Assembly (NCBI GenBank): GCA_025766275.1
Contig: JAFKAC010000039.1
Span: 434,001-498,000 of the forward strand
Length of the DNA stretch: 64,000 nucleotides
Source: Lactarius indigo
Lineage: Eukaryota > Basidiomycota > Agaricomycetes > Russulales > Russulaceae
Direction: 5' to 3'
The notes under the pieces were generated by a model. That model was not told where the DNA came from, did no database searches, and worked only from the letters and a program-made list of their open reading frames with translations. Below are positions 48,486 through 60,274 of the stretch, piece after piece (within the stretch, counting starts at the first letter, position 1; every line of letters begins with the position of its first letter). The translations under genes and the position numbers were made by a program.

Positions 48486-49341
48486 CTTTTCGCACCATTC
48501 CCAAGGTCTGTAAAAGTAGGGGGCCGAAAACGGCGTCTACTAGTGCAACCATACGGTTCCATGGCGGCAGCTTCCAAAACGCTATAACTTACATAACCAA
48601 CAATACAATCCCAAGATCATTTGGGAGATAATCGATAACCCCATGGATGAAAGTAATCTCGGAGCTCCTTATTCCCACCCTACTTAACTTTACTCTCCGC
48701 TCTGAAACAGAAAAGTCCAAGCACAAAAATAACTACTAGCGCAAGTACTAGCGACGGACCCATGGTTTTTGGTTTTGGAAGCCCTTGTAACGTAACTTAT
48801 CCTCGTCTGGAGTGAACCTGGTGGTTTCAGTAAGGCCGCGGCTAGGCGTGTTTGTCTGTCTGGCCTTTGTGAAACTCGGAGGAATCTACTTTCCCTTTCC
48901 CCTGGCGACTTCTAAGTCCATCTCTTCCGAATGCAGAATGTCCTTGAGAATGTCCGGGCTGCTGCTGAGGATTTTGATACTCCTAATACTGCTGATCTCT
49001 CCACGAAGGAACTCAATTTGGTGTACGGCAACGCCGACGTCGTTCTTGTTCCCCTTTGCCAATGGCTTCGGCTGTGTGGTGACTTCATCAATCCGCCCTG
49101 TCCGGCGGCGAAGTGGCGTGGATAACAGAAGGGACTTCTTTCGCCTAATGCTTACTGACACGTGGCCGGCCTGGAAACCTCTCAAAGTACCGAGGTCCAT
49201 CCATGAGTGACCTAAACATCAGGATGTCCTTCGGGCTCCGGTATCAACACTTCTCGATTATATATAGGCAACGTAGATCAAATCCCTATAATTTTCCTGA
49301 ACCCTCCCCTAACCTCGGCTAGGAGCGTCTCACGAACAGTT
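48486..49341. other. Stretch of unclear content before the P450
   Basis: Three overlapping frames at 48812-49210 (two plus, one minus) are all open. One plus frame (ELNLVYGNADVVLVPLCQWL) looks mildly protein-like but I recognise no family. Nothing else is seen. Confidence 0.3.
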
Positions 49342-51791
49342 ATGCACTCAGTTCTACTTGTCCTCATTTCGCTTTTGGGCATATATCTACTCCAAACCCT
49401 GTTGGAATTCCGGAGGGCTATCCGCAACGTTGGGTAGGCACCCCTACGGTCTAGAAACAGTGTAACCGAGAGATACCTTGGCAGACATCTCTCGGGCCCT
49501 CGTCTCCTTCTCGACCCTTCGAAGTTTTTGGTACGGGTCATTGGGAGTGCACTGCCGCCAATTCCGTATGTAAGTCGAGGAGTTTCGTGGATGCTCAGGA
49601 CGAAGCACCAAGGTAGGGACGTGCCGCCAGCGCGAGAAATCATTATGCGAGTCACAGTCTTACGTAGATTTCGTCGCTGCTGGAAGGGATGCTACTGCTA
49701 TGGTGAGTCCACCGTACTGCATATGTGGAGGGACGCAGATCAGGACCATGGACTGTCAGGTCGCCATGTTCCCGTGGCCAAAGACCACCATTTACCTTGC
49801 GGATGCAGCGGCAATCAAAGTAAGGAATACTCCGCCTTGAACTGATTGTATCTGATCTTTGATTCGTTGGTTGCAGGAGGTGGCAACTTATCGTGCCAAA
49901 TTTCCCAAACCCGTCTACCTATATTCCATGCTTTTAGCTTTTGGAGGAAACGTCATAGCATCAGAAGGGGAAGATTGGAAACGGTATCGTACAATCACTG
50001 CTCCAGTCTTCTCGGAGGTATATACCCGCTATCGAAGTCGCCACTCTCTCAATGCGATCCCCAGAGAAATACTCGCCTGGTATGGGACGAGACCGTCCGC
50101 ATCATGTTCGACCTGTTCGACAATGTCTGGGGAGACAACCCCAAGATCGTGTTGGACCATTGCGTAGACATCACTCTTCCGGTAAGCCAAGTATAGATTC
50201 TCCTGCATGACCTTCTGACGTCTCCATTAGATTGCCCTTTTCGTCGTCGGTGTTGCAGGTAGTCTATATTTGGCTCTTGACCCTTGCGTTTTCATGCCAA
50301 CGAGATCTAGGCTTTGGTCGCCGGGTCACGTAGACCTCAGACTTGACTGTTTCTCCCGGCCACCAGATGACTTTCAAGGATGCGCTTCACATCGTGTCTA
50401 CAAAGCTGTTCTTGAAAATGGTTGCTCCTGACTGGGCAATGAACTTAACTGAACGCACAAGGAGGATAAACCTGGCGTTCAGCGAGCTCGAGGTACCTTG
50501 TCTTAGCCGGGTATATGTTGTATCTCCTTCCACAGCTGACACGGCGGACAGCAATATATGGCGGAAATGGTGCACGTTCGCAGAAGCTCGGAAACAAAAG
50601 AAGAGCGTCACGACCTGTTTAGTGTACTTTTGGACGCGACAAGCGACGATCCAGATGGCAGCTTAACTATAACTGAGCAAGAGCTCTTCGGTAAGTACCT
50701 TATATCTTGCTTATGAAAAAAGGTTCTCACTCACCATCCCAGGAAATATGTTCATCTTCCTCCTTACTGGACACGAGGTGGGACCACCCCATTCCGTCAG
50801 TGGTACGATTTGAACTGTCCCTTTACTTCAGACGACAGCCCATACACTTTGCTTCACATTCGCCTTGCTGGCCCTGTACCCCGATGAGCAAGAACGCTTA
50901 TATCAGTATATCAAAGGTATAATGGCCAGCCTAAATGGAATGCCTGTAGGACCCATCAGATCAGATCTCAAGCTCACTGAAGGACTGATCTCCCACAGAC
51001 CTACGAAGACATGAACCGGTTCACGCGCTCCATGGCGTAAGTTAATTAATTGCATACCGACCTGCGGGTTCTCATCCGCTGGGGCCCGAAGCGTCTTGAA
51101 TGAAACGCTGAGGATGTTGTGAGCGCATATTTCAATTGGGCTCCTAAGTGAAACCGACTGCCAGCTCAGCCCGCCGGTGTGTCTAGTCAGAGGGGCGTTG
51201 GTTCTAAGTTAACTCTGACCATGTAACCTCAGGCGTCGACTATCTACAAAAAAGTTACGGAAGATACAAACTTGACAGTGGGTAATGCTGACGGCGGAAA
51301 GACAACATTCCCTGTCCCTTCTGGAACAGAGATAGAATTTCATGTGCCTGGCCTGCATTATAACCGTACGTCTAGCCTCCTTCCATCTCGAGGATTGGAC
51401 CTTACCCGGGTGTCACAGCGAGGTATTGGAAGGACCCCCACACATTCCGGCCGGAGAGGTTCCTCGAGGAGTGGCCAAGGGACGCGTTCTTGCCATTTAG
51501 CTCAGGTGTGTTTGGTCCCGTCATGACAGCTGGTTGTGTATCATGAATTTGTTGTAGGTGCTCGGGCGTGCATCGGGAGACGGTACGTGTAGACTTGGTT
51601 GCTGGCGACGTAGCGAAGTACTTATATGTGTTTGTTTCAGATTCTTCGAAACCGAGAGCATAGCTGCCATCACCATGATGATGTCGAGGTATAGAGTTGA
51701 AATCAAGGAAGAGCTCAAATTCATCGGCGAGACATTCGAACAGCGATATGCGCGAATAACGGCCTTCGATCTAAACTTGACTAATGCGTGA
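49342..51791 (+). pseudogene. Cytochrome P450, nearly complete, with an in-frame stop
   Basis: P450s are heme monooxygenases anchored in the ER. The start MHSVLLVLISLLGIYLLQTL is the usual N-terminal membrane anchor. Through about a dozen short introns one can read FPWPKTTIYLADAAAIK, EGEDWKRYRTITAPVFSE (C-helix W-x-x-x-R), FIFLLTGHETTAHTL (I-helix, oxygen activation), VLNETLRMFPP (E-x-x-R), FRPERFLEEW (PERF) and the heme loop LPFSSGARACIGRRFFE with the Cys ligand, split by introns after SS and inside RR. At 50331-50333 the frame after GFGRRVT reads TAG where relatives carry Trp (one base from TGG), followed in frame by TSDLTVSPGHQMTF. Unless a 42-base intron with a GTCACG donor removes it, the protein stops there. 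The C-terminus ends at TGA 51789 without the usual last basic residues. I call it a probable recent pseudogene; all key motifs are otherwise kept. Confidence 0.75.
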
Positions 51792-53184
51792 GTAAGGTGT
51801 CCCCATCCCCTTGTTCGCTAGTGCTTAAGTTCACTTTTAGCCCCCGCCGTGTGTCACTGGTATTCAAGAGGCGAGAACTATGATACCTGAATCATTATTT
51901 TGGGTCATTTCTGTCATTTCATCGACCCCAAGTTTTATACTCTGGGCGGAGAATGTGGCATGCTCATCGTGACCGTTATAAAACACCAGTATACTTGTAC
52001 GAAAGAAGTTTGAGCATGCGTAGTAGAACGCGAACCAACCCCTCCTAGGAACTGGTCCCACCCCAATTTTCGAGGTTCTTGTCTAATGATAATCTGAGAC
52101 GAGTATCTTACTAGGTGTCAGTGGTTGGTCATGGGATAATCGTCGCTGGGAGTGGTCGACGTCCCGTGAGTAGTTACAGTAGTCTCTAGACCATTCTCAA
52201 GACGAGAAAGGACGTCGACAGCCTCACGCGGGCTTAGAGAGCGAAACCTTCAAGTTGTTGCTTGTCAGGTGCAGGCTCATCGAGTCTGTTCCCACTAGTC
52301 ATGACTAATGGAGCCTCTTTCTCCATGGTGGGCGGAATAACGAGCCGCTGACTCATCGTGTCCAATCGCAATGCCGCTTGCCTAGATCGGAGGGACGCAA
52401 GGGATGGGGTCCGTGAGGGTCACGCGTAACGCAACAGCAAAGTCTTGTTCTCTGCTCAATTTAGCTGAGAATCGATTCCTTTCAGTGCTTTCACATACTG
52501 CATCGGCCTATCGAAATTACAGCGGCTTACGTAGGCTCAAGCTATGCAGCAGTACTGTGGTCTGTGGACCGATTCCACTTCAAGTTGGTCGTGGTTCTCT
52601 TTTCAAACAAGCAAGGCTGTAGTCAACGAAGTCGACACCTATAAACTCATAGCTGTGCTATATCTCAACAGTTTACGGGCCTTGCCCTCTGAATAAAGGA
52701 CAGCAAGTCATTTTCGACGTCTCAGCTCGTCCCCAATCCTGTATTGACTCGGATTGGCGAATCACTCAGGTAATCCTTGTCTGCGTTTCTGGCTATACCA
52801 CAATTACACATAGCCACTATCTTCCCAAAGACAATTGTCCTACTAGGCTACTACCCATCTACCATTATGGCCAACCGTACGAGAAACCGTCTTTTTTTTA
52901 TAAAACTTGCAGTAAAAAGACCTTCATACTGTACCTCACTACAATAACCGGACTTTCACTTTGTCGCACATTTTGGCCTCATCAGCATTTGCGCGTAAAG
53001 GTTATTATGTGGGACATCTTGTAATATAGATAATATAGAGTGAACTAATCGCATGGAGATAGATGTATGTATAGAAACCGAAAGGACGGAGGCTCATGAA
53101 GCCAGAGCAGAGGAGGCATTGGGACCACACGTGTCGAAGAATATCGGTGAATGGAATGGAACTTGAGTTGCGTAACCATCGTCA
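51792..53184. other. Stretch without a supportable gene
   Basis: The first 100 bases are the 3' flank shared with the P450 relic at 48211-48485. The rest shows short frames only. Confidence 0.4.
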
Positions 53185-55672
53185 TCAATAGGGGTTTGGT
53201 ACACAATTTTGCTTGATCAAGTCAATAATCTTCTCCATTATCGTGTCCTTCTCGTGGTAGGTGAGAGGGATCTCTGTGACAAAGCTCCGGATCTCATCGT
53301 GGATTTGGCTCCTGGAGTGACTCTCGGCGTAGTCCTTCACGACCGACTGGACTTTCGCTGCGGACACACTACGGGCGGACACAAAAAGCCCATGCAGAAT
53401 GACAGTAAGGTCTACGATGTAGGCCATGATACAGCGGATGTTTCTGTTACTGTGCAAAAATGAGGCAAGGCTGATAAAAAAAAAATTTGAACGCACTTGT
53501 TTTGGTATGAACCATTCGTCCATTGGGCCATATCCATAGCCGCCCCATTCAAATCCAAGACGGGACTGTTCGGGGATCTATCTTCAACGTGAGGTCTCGA
53601 GTCTGTGGTTGCACTCACGAGTTAGCAGGCGGCCCAGCTAGGTCTCCAACCAGGTGGGACATCCTGCCCGTGAAGTCTCTGCTCAACAGATACTGATTTC
53701 GTTCAGCAAATCATACGGAGCTTAGGAAGAAAGTACTGACTCCTTCCTTATCATCAAAGTTCCAGACGTTGGCAATATCTCCGTGAATCGCATTCACGCA
53801 GCTTTCCAGGGCCTGATCAGTGAAGTCTTGACTGGATCCGAGGCCACGCCAATATCCTACGTACACGAGATAAGTCGTCGGAATGTACTCGAGGTTATTC
53901 CATATATTACTCACGACTCCTCCCAACCCTGGAGAACGGGATCAGGTGATTATTTTCGAGAATAAATACGATAGTACGTGCTCGATGGAAGCTTGGATGA
54001 TGATATCATGGTTTACCCTCTGTGCTATGGACCATGCAAGAAGCGCAGGGGTTATCGGCGGTCTCGGTCGTACTTGCGACGATGTAGAACCGCCAGTGAA
54101 ATTATGCGAGCCCGCCTTGATGATCGCGTGAGTCGTCGAAGTTAGTTCGCCAATAAGATCTCTATATGCGCGTTTCTCTATAAAGATTAATGATGGGGGG
54201 ATTAAATAGTCTTTCGTGGGGCGCATATAGAAGAACAATTACCAGAAAATATCACCGCGGGCACATCCTTAGGATCCTTATGGAACAGCGAGTCACACAA
54301 GCTTTCGAACATCGCATGTGCCCGAGCACGGTGTTCGCGCGTTTGTATGTCTCCACGTGTAGTATCAAATTGAGCTCGAGTGACCAACAGGTCAAATTTG
54401 GTGAACACAATTAGGACAGGTGCTAAGTCACGTATCAGTTCCATTTACAGATACTATGACTCTTGAGCACGCCCACCTTTTTTCATACCCAAAACCGCTT
54501 TGACACCTTCCCCCAGCCCTCCCTCGAGCGCGTCAGAAATGGGAACACATATCCTAAGAAGTTGCCTTTATCAGTCACATAGAAATGTCGATAGTTCCCA
54601 ATATACCAGATGGCATGTAGTCTCTCCGAAGCTGAACTGTTCGGATCAGTGTGGTACGAGATGAAGTCCCAAATAGTCTCCAAGCTCTGGGAATCTCCGG
54701 ACGTGAATCCAGAATACTCATGTACTACGAGATAACTGTTGTCGCCTGGACGAAAGCTGACATTGATATCAGCATTTCCATGCTGACTTCCCGGTGCGGC
54801 CTTTTTTCATAGAAGTACTCGATTAGCCGAAACCGGATGAGGCAAGAAGGGACGCACAGCCATATCGACATTGAATACGGCGTTGATGAGTGAAGACTTT
54901 CCGGACTGACTCTGTTGCGACAGTAGATGTCAACTTAGCCTCGAGACGTGCCATCCGTTAGCGCGCACCTTCCCCAGGACAAGGATTCTGAACCTATAGA
55001 CAATTGTGATGGTTATTCATGAATGTTTCTGCATCAGGGCGCATACCTGAATCCGTCAGGAAGCACCTCCCTCATTGTCGAAGGGAGTGATCCGGTATAG
55101 TTACCTCTCGCAGGGGCCGATTTTAGGGTAGCCCTCCGGGTTGATCGGGTATCTGGCGCGGAATCGATTCTGTTTCGGTGTTTGTGCACACGCCCGAGCG
55201 AGGATGAAGACACCGCCCCCGGGGCTGGAGACGGCCCAGCCCTCACGCTATCATATGATGGGTACGCAGACTTTGGCTTTGACGCATAGTCCGGGGAGGA
55301 CAAAAACCTCGATCTACCGGGTGTAGGTAGCGGCTTCTGGGACATTTCTCTGCCGGGGACAGGAGGAGGCTCCGCCCTATCATATGACTTGGTCGAATAG
55401 TGAGGAGAAGACGAAGCCCTTGATCTACCAGAACTGGGTGGTGCTTTCTGTGACGTCTTTCCATCGGATTGGGACGGCGTAGACACAGGGATGGATTCAC
55501 CAGGTTGGACTGGATTGTGCTCAAGCGTCGCATCGCGACTCTGAGGTGACACAGGATAAGACATATCTCGTCTGAGTTTGGGCGCTTGTCCCTCGGGCTG
55601 AGGTTGCTGGGGAAGGGGGCCCGATGGAGGAGGCGAAGAAGGCTCAGTAGAATTGGAACAGCAATTTCCCAT
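53185..55672 (-). CDS. Lipid-anchored P-loop GTPase family, copy D
   Basis: Minus-strand gene starting MGNCCSNSTEP: Gly2 and Ser6 for myristoylation, Cys4/Cys5 for palmitoylation. The linker (about 210 residues) is Ser/Pro-rich with two related units ending PLPTPGRSRFLSSPDYAS and APPSSGRSRASSSPHYST. Walker A reads SQSGKSSLINAVFNVDMA after the intron that follows FRILVLGK. Then come NADINVSFRPGDNSYLVV, HEYSGF (altered G3), ETIWDFISYHTDPN and VLIVFTKFDLLV (G4). The C-terminal part has LLAWSIAQRVNHDIIIQASI, RYWRGLGSSQDFTDQALES, CIMAYIVDLTVILHGLF and KIIDLIKQNCVPNPY. Frame is kept across the short introns, so the gene looks intact. It is the close relative of copy A in inverted orientation, including the bases just before the ATG (GAGCTCTGTATGCCTCCC in D). 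Confidence 0.75.
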
Positions 55673-57289
55673 GGGAGGCATACAGAGCTCAGTCAGTGCT
55701 CAGGACGAGATAGAGATAATATGGCAAAAGCACGACACAGGACATGCGCCGAGTGACACGAGGACACCACGTAGCCTCATGACGTCCACTAGTTAAACGA
55801 ACCATGCCTACGGCACAGCTCGCTCACTTCGTTCGGCTTTCGGCATTCTACCGTACTTCAACGTTCAACCCGTCTATCTATTTTATATACTCTACTTGGT
55901 CTAATATTTTGTCCTTACTTTTTGTCAATTAATCACCAATACTCCAGCAAATCGATGTCCATTTATTGACCAATAATTAGATAGTATTCGCGCAAATCAA
56001 ATCATTTCTTGTCGACTTTTTTTTGGTCGAGAGAAAAAAATATGTCTATTAATTCATATAAGTTACATAAACTATTCACAGCTTTTTTTTGTCCTACTGT
56101 AGTCCGCACGCACCTCTCCCGTTTCTTGCCTCTCCAATGGAGCATACACGGGGGCACCACCTCCGATCTGCACGCTTCTCATTCACCCATCGTCCCTGCG
56201 CACAAACCGGCTGCTTTCAGATTCGAATCCGTTCGATTGCCGATCTCGCGTCCCCGTTCGTGCCTAACGGGTGGGGGTAACGGGGTGGGGGCGTGCCCTC
56301 TGCTATGTGGCTGTCCATTCTCGTGGAGAAGGCGTGAAATCGGGTGAGGGGGACACCAAGGGGGGAAAAGGCGCGAACGGGGGTGAGTTGCCAGTGGGAG
56401 TTCCTGCACACCCGTCAAAGGTTGACAACGTTGACAAACTATTTGACTGGCTACTGTACTGTAAGCCTAATGATTCCAGCTACTTGTGGCCAATATAAAT
56501 TATATAATATTCTTTAAGTACATATATATATTTCCTTAATTTGCTGATGGTCTTGACGCAAAGCTTGACAGACCTGACCCATCTGACCGTCATCGCATCG
56601 ACCTCATGGCGGCGGCAAATTCTATCAAGCATGCGTGATGCCATGCATTAACCATGTGGCTTCATGCTGAGTTACCTACTCTGCAGCCATTCAATATTTA
56701 GCGCAGATGATTAAAGGTTCCGGCCTCTTTTTGAATCGATTTCGGCCTCATTTCCGTCAGTACTAACGCAGAGATTTTGCGGACAGATGTGCCTTGAGTA
56801 AGGTCTTAATAGCCAGCGCACGCGCGCGTACTTTCAAGCTGTCAACGTGTTCACGAAGCTAGGCTGTGAATATAGCTATGCGGATAGCAAATCTGATGGC
56901 TCGAGTCAAGGCTCGAGTATGAACCTAGCCCGAGGTGGGCACTCCATAGCCTGAGCTTGCTCCACAATTCCCTTTTTGCCTCATGGCAAAACAAGTGGCA
57001 AAGAGCAAGTGTCCACGTGTCGCAATAAGCGATTACAGGTCCAAAGCCAATCGAGAGGCCCAATAAGTCTGCTGTATAGGTCCTAGCTGGCTACTGCAGT
57101 CTGTAGCACAAGCTGCAGCATTTGCGAGAAGATTCGAAACCGAGACAGAGTATTTTTATTTTATTTTATTTTTTATTTTTATTAGAATCCCATATAGGCG
57201 GTGATCGATGATCGGCGATCACTTTATATCTCTTGCCTCGCCCATCACTGGCACGTATCATCACGAACTTCTATCTCGGTCGCCTTGCA
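55673..57289. other. Divergent intergenic region between copies D and E
   Basis: No gene seen. It holds AT-rich stretches (around 55900-56100 and 56490-56545, and a T-rich TTTTA run at 57150-57182). Both neighbours read away from it, so it should contain their start regions. Confidence 0.45.
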
Positions 57290-57329
57290 GGAACCCTCGT
57301 GTCCGTTCGTATCTAGTCCCCTATAGATA
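57290..57329 (+). promoter_or_regulatory. Conserved upstream block of GTPase copy E
   Basis: GGAACCCTCGTG at 57290-57301 and TATAGATA at 57322-57329, about 70 bases before the ATG at 57396, match the pair upstream of copy B in order and close in spacing. Confidence 0.4.
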
Positions 57330-57395
57330 CGAGACCCCATGCGATGTGCGTCTTAGAAACTACCTTGAGCTTCCACTAAGTCCTTGCGTCTTCCG

Positions 57396-60274
57396 ATGGG
57401 TATTTGTTCAAGTATTTTTTGCAGAACCACCACCGCGGACCACACGCCTTCTGTGGCTACCAGACAAGTCACAGCGCAATCCTCAATCCTCATGCCACAA
57501 GACATGGGAGCGCCTGGGCTCTCTCCCCAACACCCGAGGGGCCAGTTATCGGAAGTTTGGCAGGTACCTTTGGGTGATCTACCCACCCGCAGCAGGGCGA
57601 ACTCTGCTCGGTCGATGAGGAACGGTGGAAACTTGCCCCTGTTACCAGCCTGGAGGTCCAGGCCAAGGGCGGGGTCACATGTTTCCCAATCTAGTTGGAT
57701 CTCCCGTTCGCATGAACGACCCAGGTCCAAGTCTGCTCCACAGAAAGTGCAATCTGTGAAGGATGATGACTTCCCGCCTTCACAACCACCCCAGAGATCC
57801 AGGGCGAAGTCATCTGTTGCCCCTTCTAGTAGGAGCCTCCGTGAACGTCCCAGGGTCAAGTCTGCTCCGCAGAAAGTGCCGCTCATGAAAGATGATGACT
57901 TCCCCCCTTTACCGTCGTTCCAGAGGTCAAGGACGAGGTCATCTGATTCCCCACCTAGTAGGAACCCCCGTGAACGTCCCAGAGTCAAGTCTGCTCCACA
58001 GAAAGTGCGACTTATGAAGGATGATGACTTACTACCTTTACCACCGTCCCAGAGATCCACGGCGAAGCCATCTGTTTCCCCATCCAGTAGGAGCCCCCGT
58101 GAACGTTCCAGGGTCAAGTCTGCTCCACAGAAAGTGCGACCCGTGAAGGACGATGACTTACTACCTTTACCACCATCCCAGAGGTCCACGGGGAGGCCAC
58201 CTGTTGCTTCGTCTAGTAGGAGCAGACGAACGAGCGCAGGTGAGCACAACCATTGTTGGTCCACGTACCTCCACTGACATTAATAAGAGCACCCAAGGGC
58301 GTCTCCCGGACAACCGACTACAACTTATCCCACCCGTAGGCCGCTTAACTCGACAGTGCGGCAAGTACTTCCCAATGACTTCAAGTGTGTTCTTCGACAC
58401 TATTTCGTACCTCATAACTCATATGTTCTCCGTAGATTCCGAATTCTCGTTATAGGGAAGGTGCGCACATACTGCGCACAGGCAACTGTTTGTCAAAATT
58501 GATCTTGATTCCACATTCCATAACAGAGCAGCTCCGGAAAGTCGTCACTCATCAAAGCCATATTCAAAGTGGATGCCACAGTGCGTTTCCATACTGGTAT
58601 TTTTCAATGTCACCTACATGACTGTGCAATGGATATAAGGCGCCACCAGAGAGAGCTCCTGGGAAAGCCGATATCAATGTCGAGTTCCGTCCAGGAGATA
58701 ACCGTTACCTCATTGTCCATGAATATGGTTTGGATTCTCAGGCTAGTAACCCGCAAGACTTGCAGACGATCCGGGACTTTGTCACACACCGCACTGACCC
58801 AAGCCGCCCACCCCCAGAAAGATTGCATGCCGTCTGGTAAAGAGGCCTATTTGTGACGTTTAATGTCCTGTTTATTGATAAAAACCAATTTAGGATATGT
58901 GTCCCAGCGTCCGATGCTATTGCCGGGAGGCTCGGAGATGAGGTGGAAGAGATTCTGAGCTTGAGAAATGGTGAGCATAATCAATGCTATTTCCCTCGTT
59001 GACGTCACCGACGTGAGTCACAGTGCCAGTGGTTGTCGTGTTCACCAAATTTGACGTGGTCGTCTCCCAAGTTCGTCTCGACAGCCCCGACGAAGCTCAT
59101 GAACGCGCGAGGACCAGGGCACACACAATATATGAAGACTCATGTCGCCGCCTATTTCATAAAGACCCAAGGGATGTGCCTGCAGAGATCGTTTCGGGTA
59201 CCTTCATCTCCCATAGTACGCATTGTAGAGGGACCAACTGACGTCACCAATCATCCTCAGAGAATCCAAGATTCATTGACCTTATCGACAACTTAGTCGT
59301 GACGACAGATAGACTCATCACAGGCTCACGCGGACCCTCTGGACGGTCTAGCGGACAAGGGACAAAGCAACGAGTTGGTGCTGTACCTCTTGCGTGGTCA
59401 GCGGCGTTACGAGTAAACCATGACATCATCATTCAAGCTTCCATCGAGTACGTAGTGTCTCTCCTCTTACCTTTTTAATCGTATCCCTTTCCTAGAGTTG
59501 GACGAAGTCGTAAGCATGCTACCCTAATGGATTCCGGTAGATTCTAAAATACCTGTGGTCTTGTCAGGATATTGGCGTAGCCTATTGTCTAGTCTCGACT
59601 TCGCCGATCAAACACTCAAGAACTGCGTGAACATCATCCACCTCGATATTGTTAGGATCTGGAACATGAAGGACAAGAGAAAGGTTTGGTTTTTCTTGGT
59701 CGTCAGTAGTCCTAGCTGCTGATTAGGAAGACTAGTATCTCTCGAGCGATGGATTCAAAGCAAAGATGTCTCACCTCGTCAAAGACCTGGCTGGGTCTAC
59801 AAACACAACCCCAGGGTGAGCGCAATCATTGTGAGATCGAGTAGACCCTCAGCCAACACTTCCAAGTAGTTCCGACCCCAGAGCTGGGGACGATTACGCA
59901 GATTGGGTCCACGAGGTGTATAGAGGCAGGTAAGCGAGCGCTCCAGTCTGCATTGTCTAGGCCGACATCTCCCATCTACTAGCCAGGAGAATGTCCGTTG
60001 CATAATGGGCTACATTGTAGACCTCACGGTCATCCTGGACGGCATCTTTAGGATAGCCGCTGGGGATATGTCACCAAACCACGCCCAACAAGTCTTCGAG
60101 AGGCATGCGAGGTCTCGGCACAGAGATGCGATTCACCGCGAAATTGGGAGCTTTATTACAGAAGCATTCACAGTCAGGTCTTCTGTGCCACAAAAGGATT
60201 TGGTCTTGGAGAAAATCATCGACTTAATTAAGCAGTTTTGTGTTCCACCCTCGGGAAATGGAGGAAATAGTTAA
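57396..60274 (+). CDS. Lipid-anchored P-loop GTPase family, copy E, with four linker repeats
   Basis: The protein starts MGICSSIFCRT: Gly2 and Ser6 for myristoylation, Cys4 (and Cys9) for palmitoylation. The linker carries four exact-length 43-residue repeats with the core RERPRVKSAPQKV, then KDDD, then QRS...SSRS. A splice near 58240 leads to NSTVRQVLPNDFK-like residues and FRILVIGK, then SSSGKSSLIKAIFKVDAT (Walker A). ADINVEFRPGDNRYLIV is followed by HEYGLD, where the G3 motif has lost a residue, then ICVPASDAIAGRLGDEVEE and VVVVFTKFDVVV (G4). The C-terminal part has VPLAWSAALRVNHDIIIQAS, RYWRSLLSSLDFADQTLKNC and CIMGYIVDLTVILDGIFRIA, ending CVPPSGNGGNS. Frame is kept across the introns, so it appears intact. 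It is most like copies B and C. The altered G3 suggests weak or no GTP hydrolysis; this is inference. Confidence 0.75.
57712..58227 (+). repeat. 129-bp in-frame tandem repeat, four units, in copy E
   Basis: The TGAACG...AAGTCTGCTCC(A/G)CAGAAAGTG core recurs with steps of exactly 129 bases (57712, 57841, 57970, 58099), i.e. 43 codons. Units differ by scattered substitutions. Each encodes a basic Ser/Lys/Pro stretch with a KDDD acidic patch. Copies B and C have one and two related units. Confidence 0.92.

Noticed and set aside
48812..49210. Overlapping frames of 132 (+) and 104 (-) codons
   Set aside because: Both cannot be real, neither has recognisable blocks or linked exons, and the zone lies between two P450 remnants.
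56210..56250. TTCGAATCC resembling a tRNA T-arm
   Set aside because: No matching acceptor stem, anticodon arm or D-arm around it.
57712..58227. CRISPR-like array
   Set aside because: Units of 129 bp without spacers, inside a coding exon of a eukaryote; it is a protein tandem repeat.
57353..58264. Long minus-strand frame (303 codons) over the linker of copy E
   Set aside because: It is the antisense shadow of the 129-bp repeats: a multiple-of-three repeat keeps all frames open. The plus strand carries the lipidation start and the splice into the G domain.
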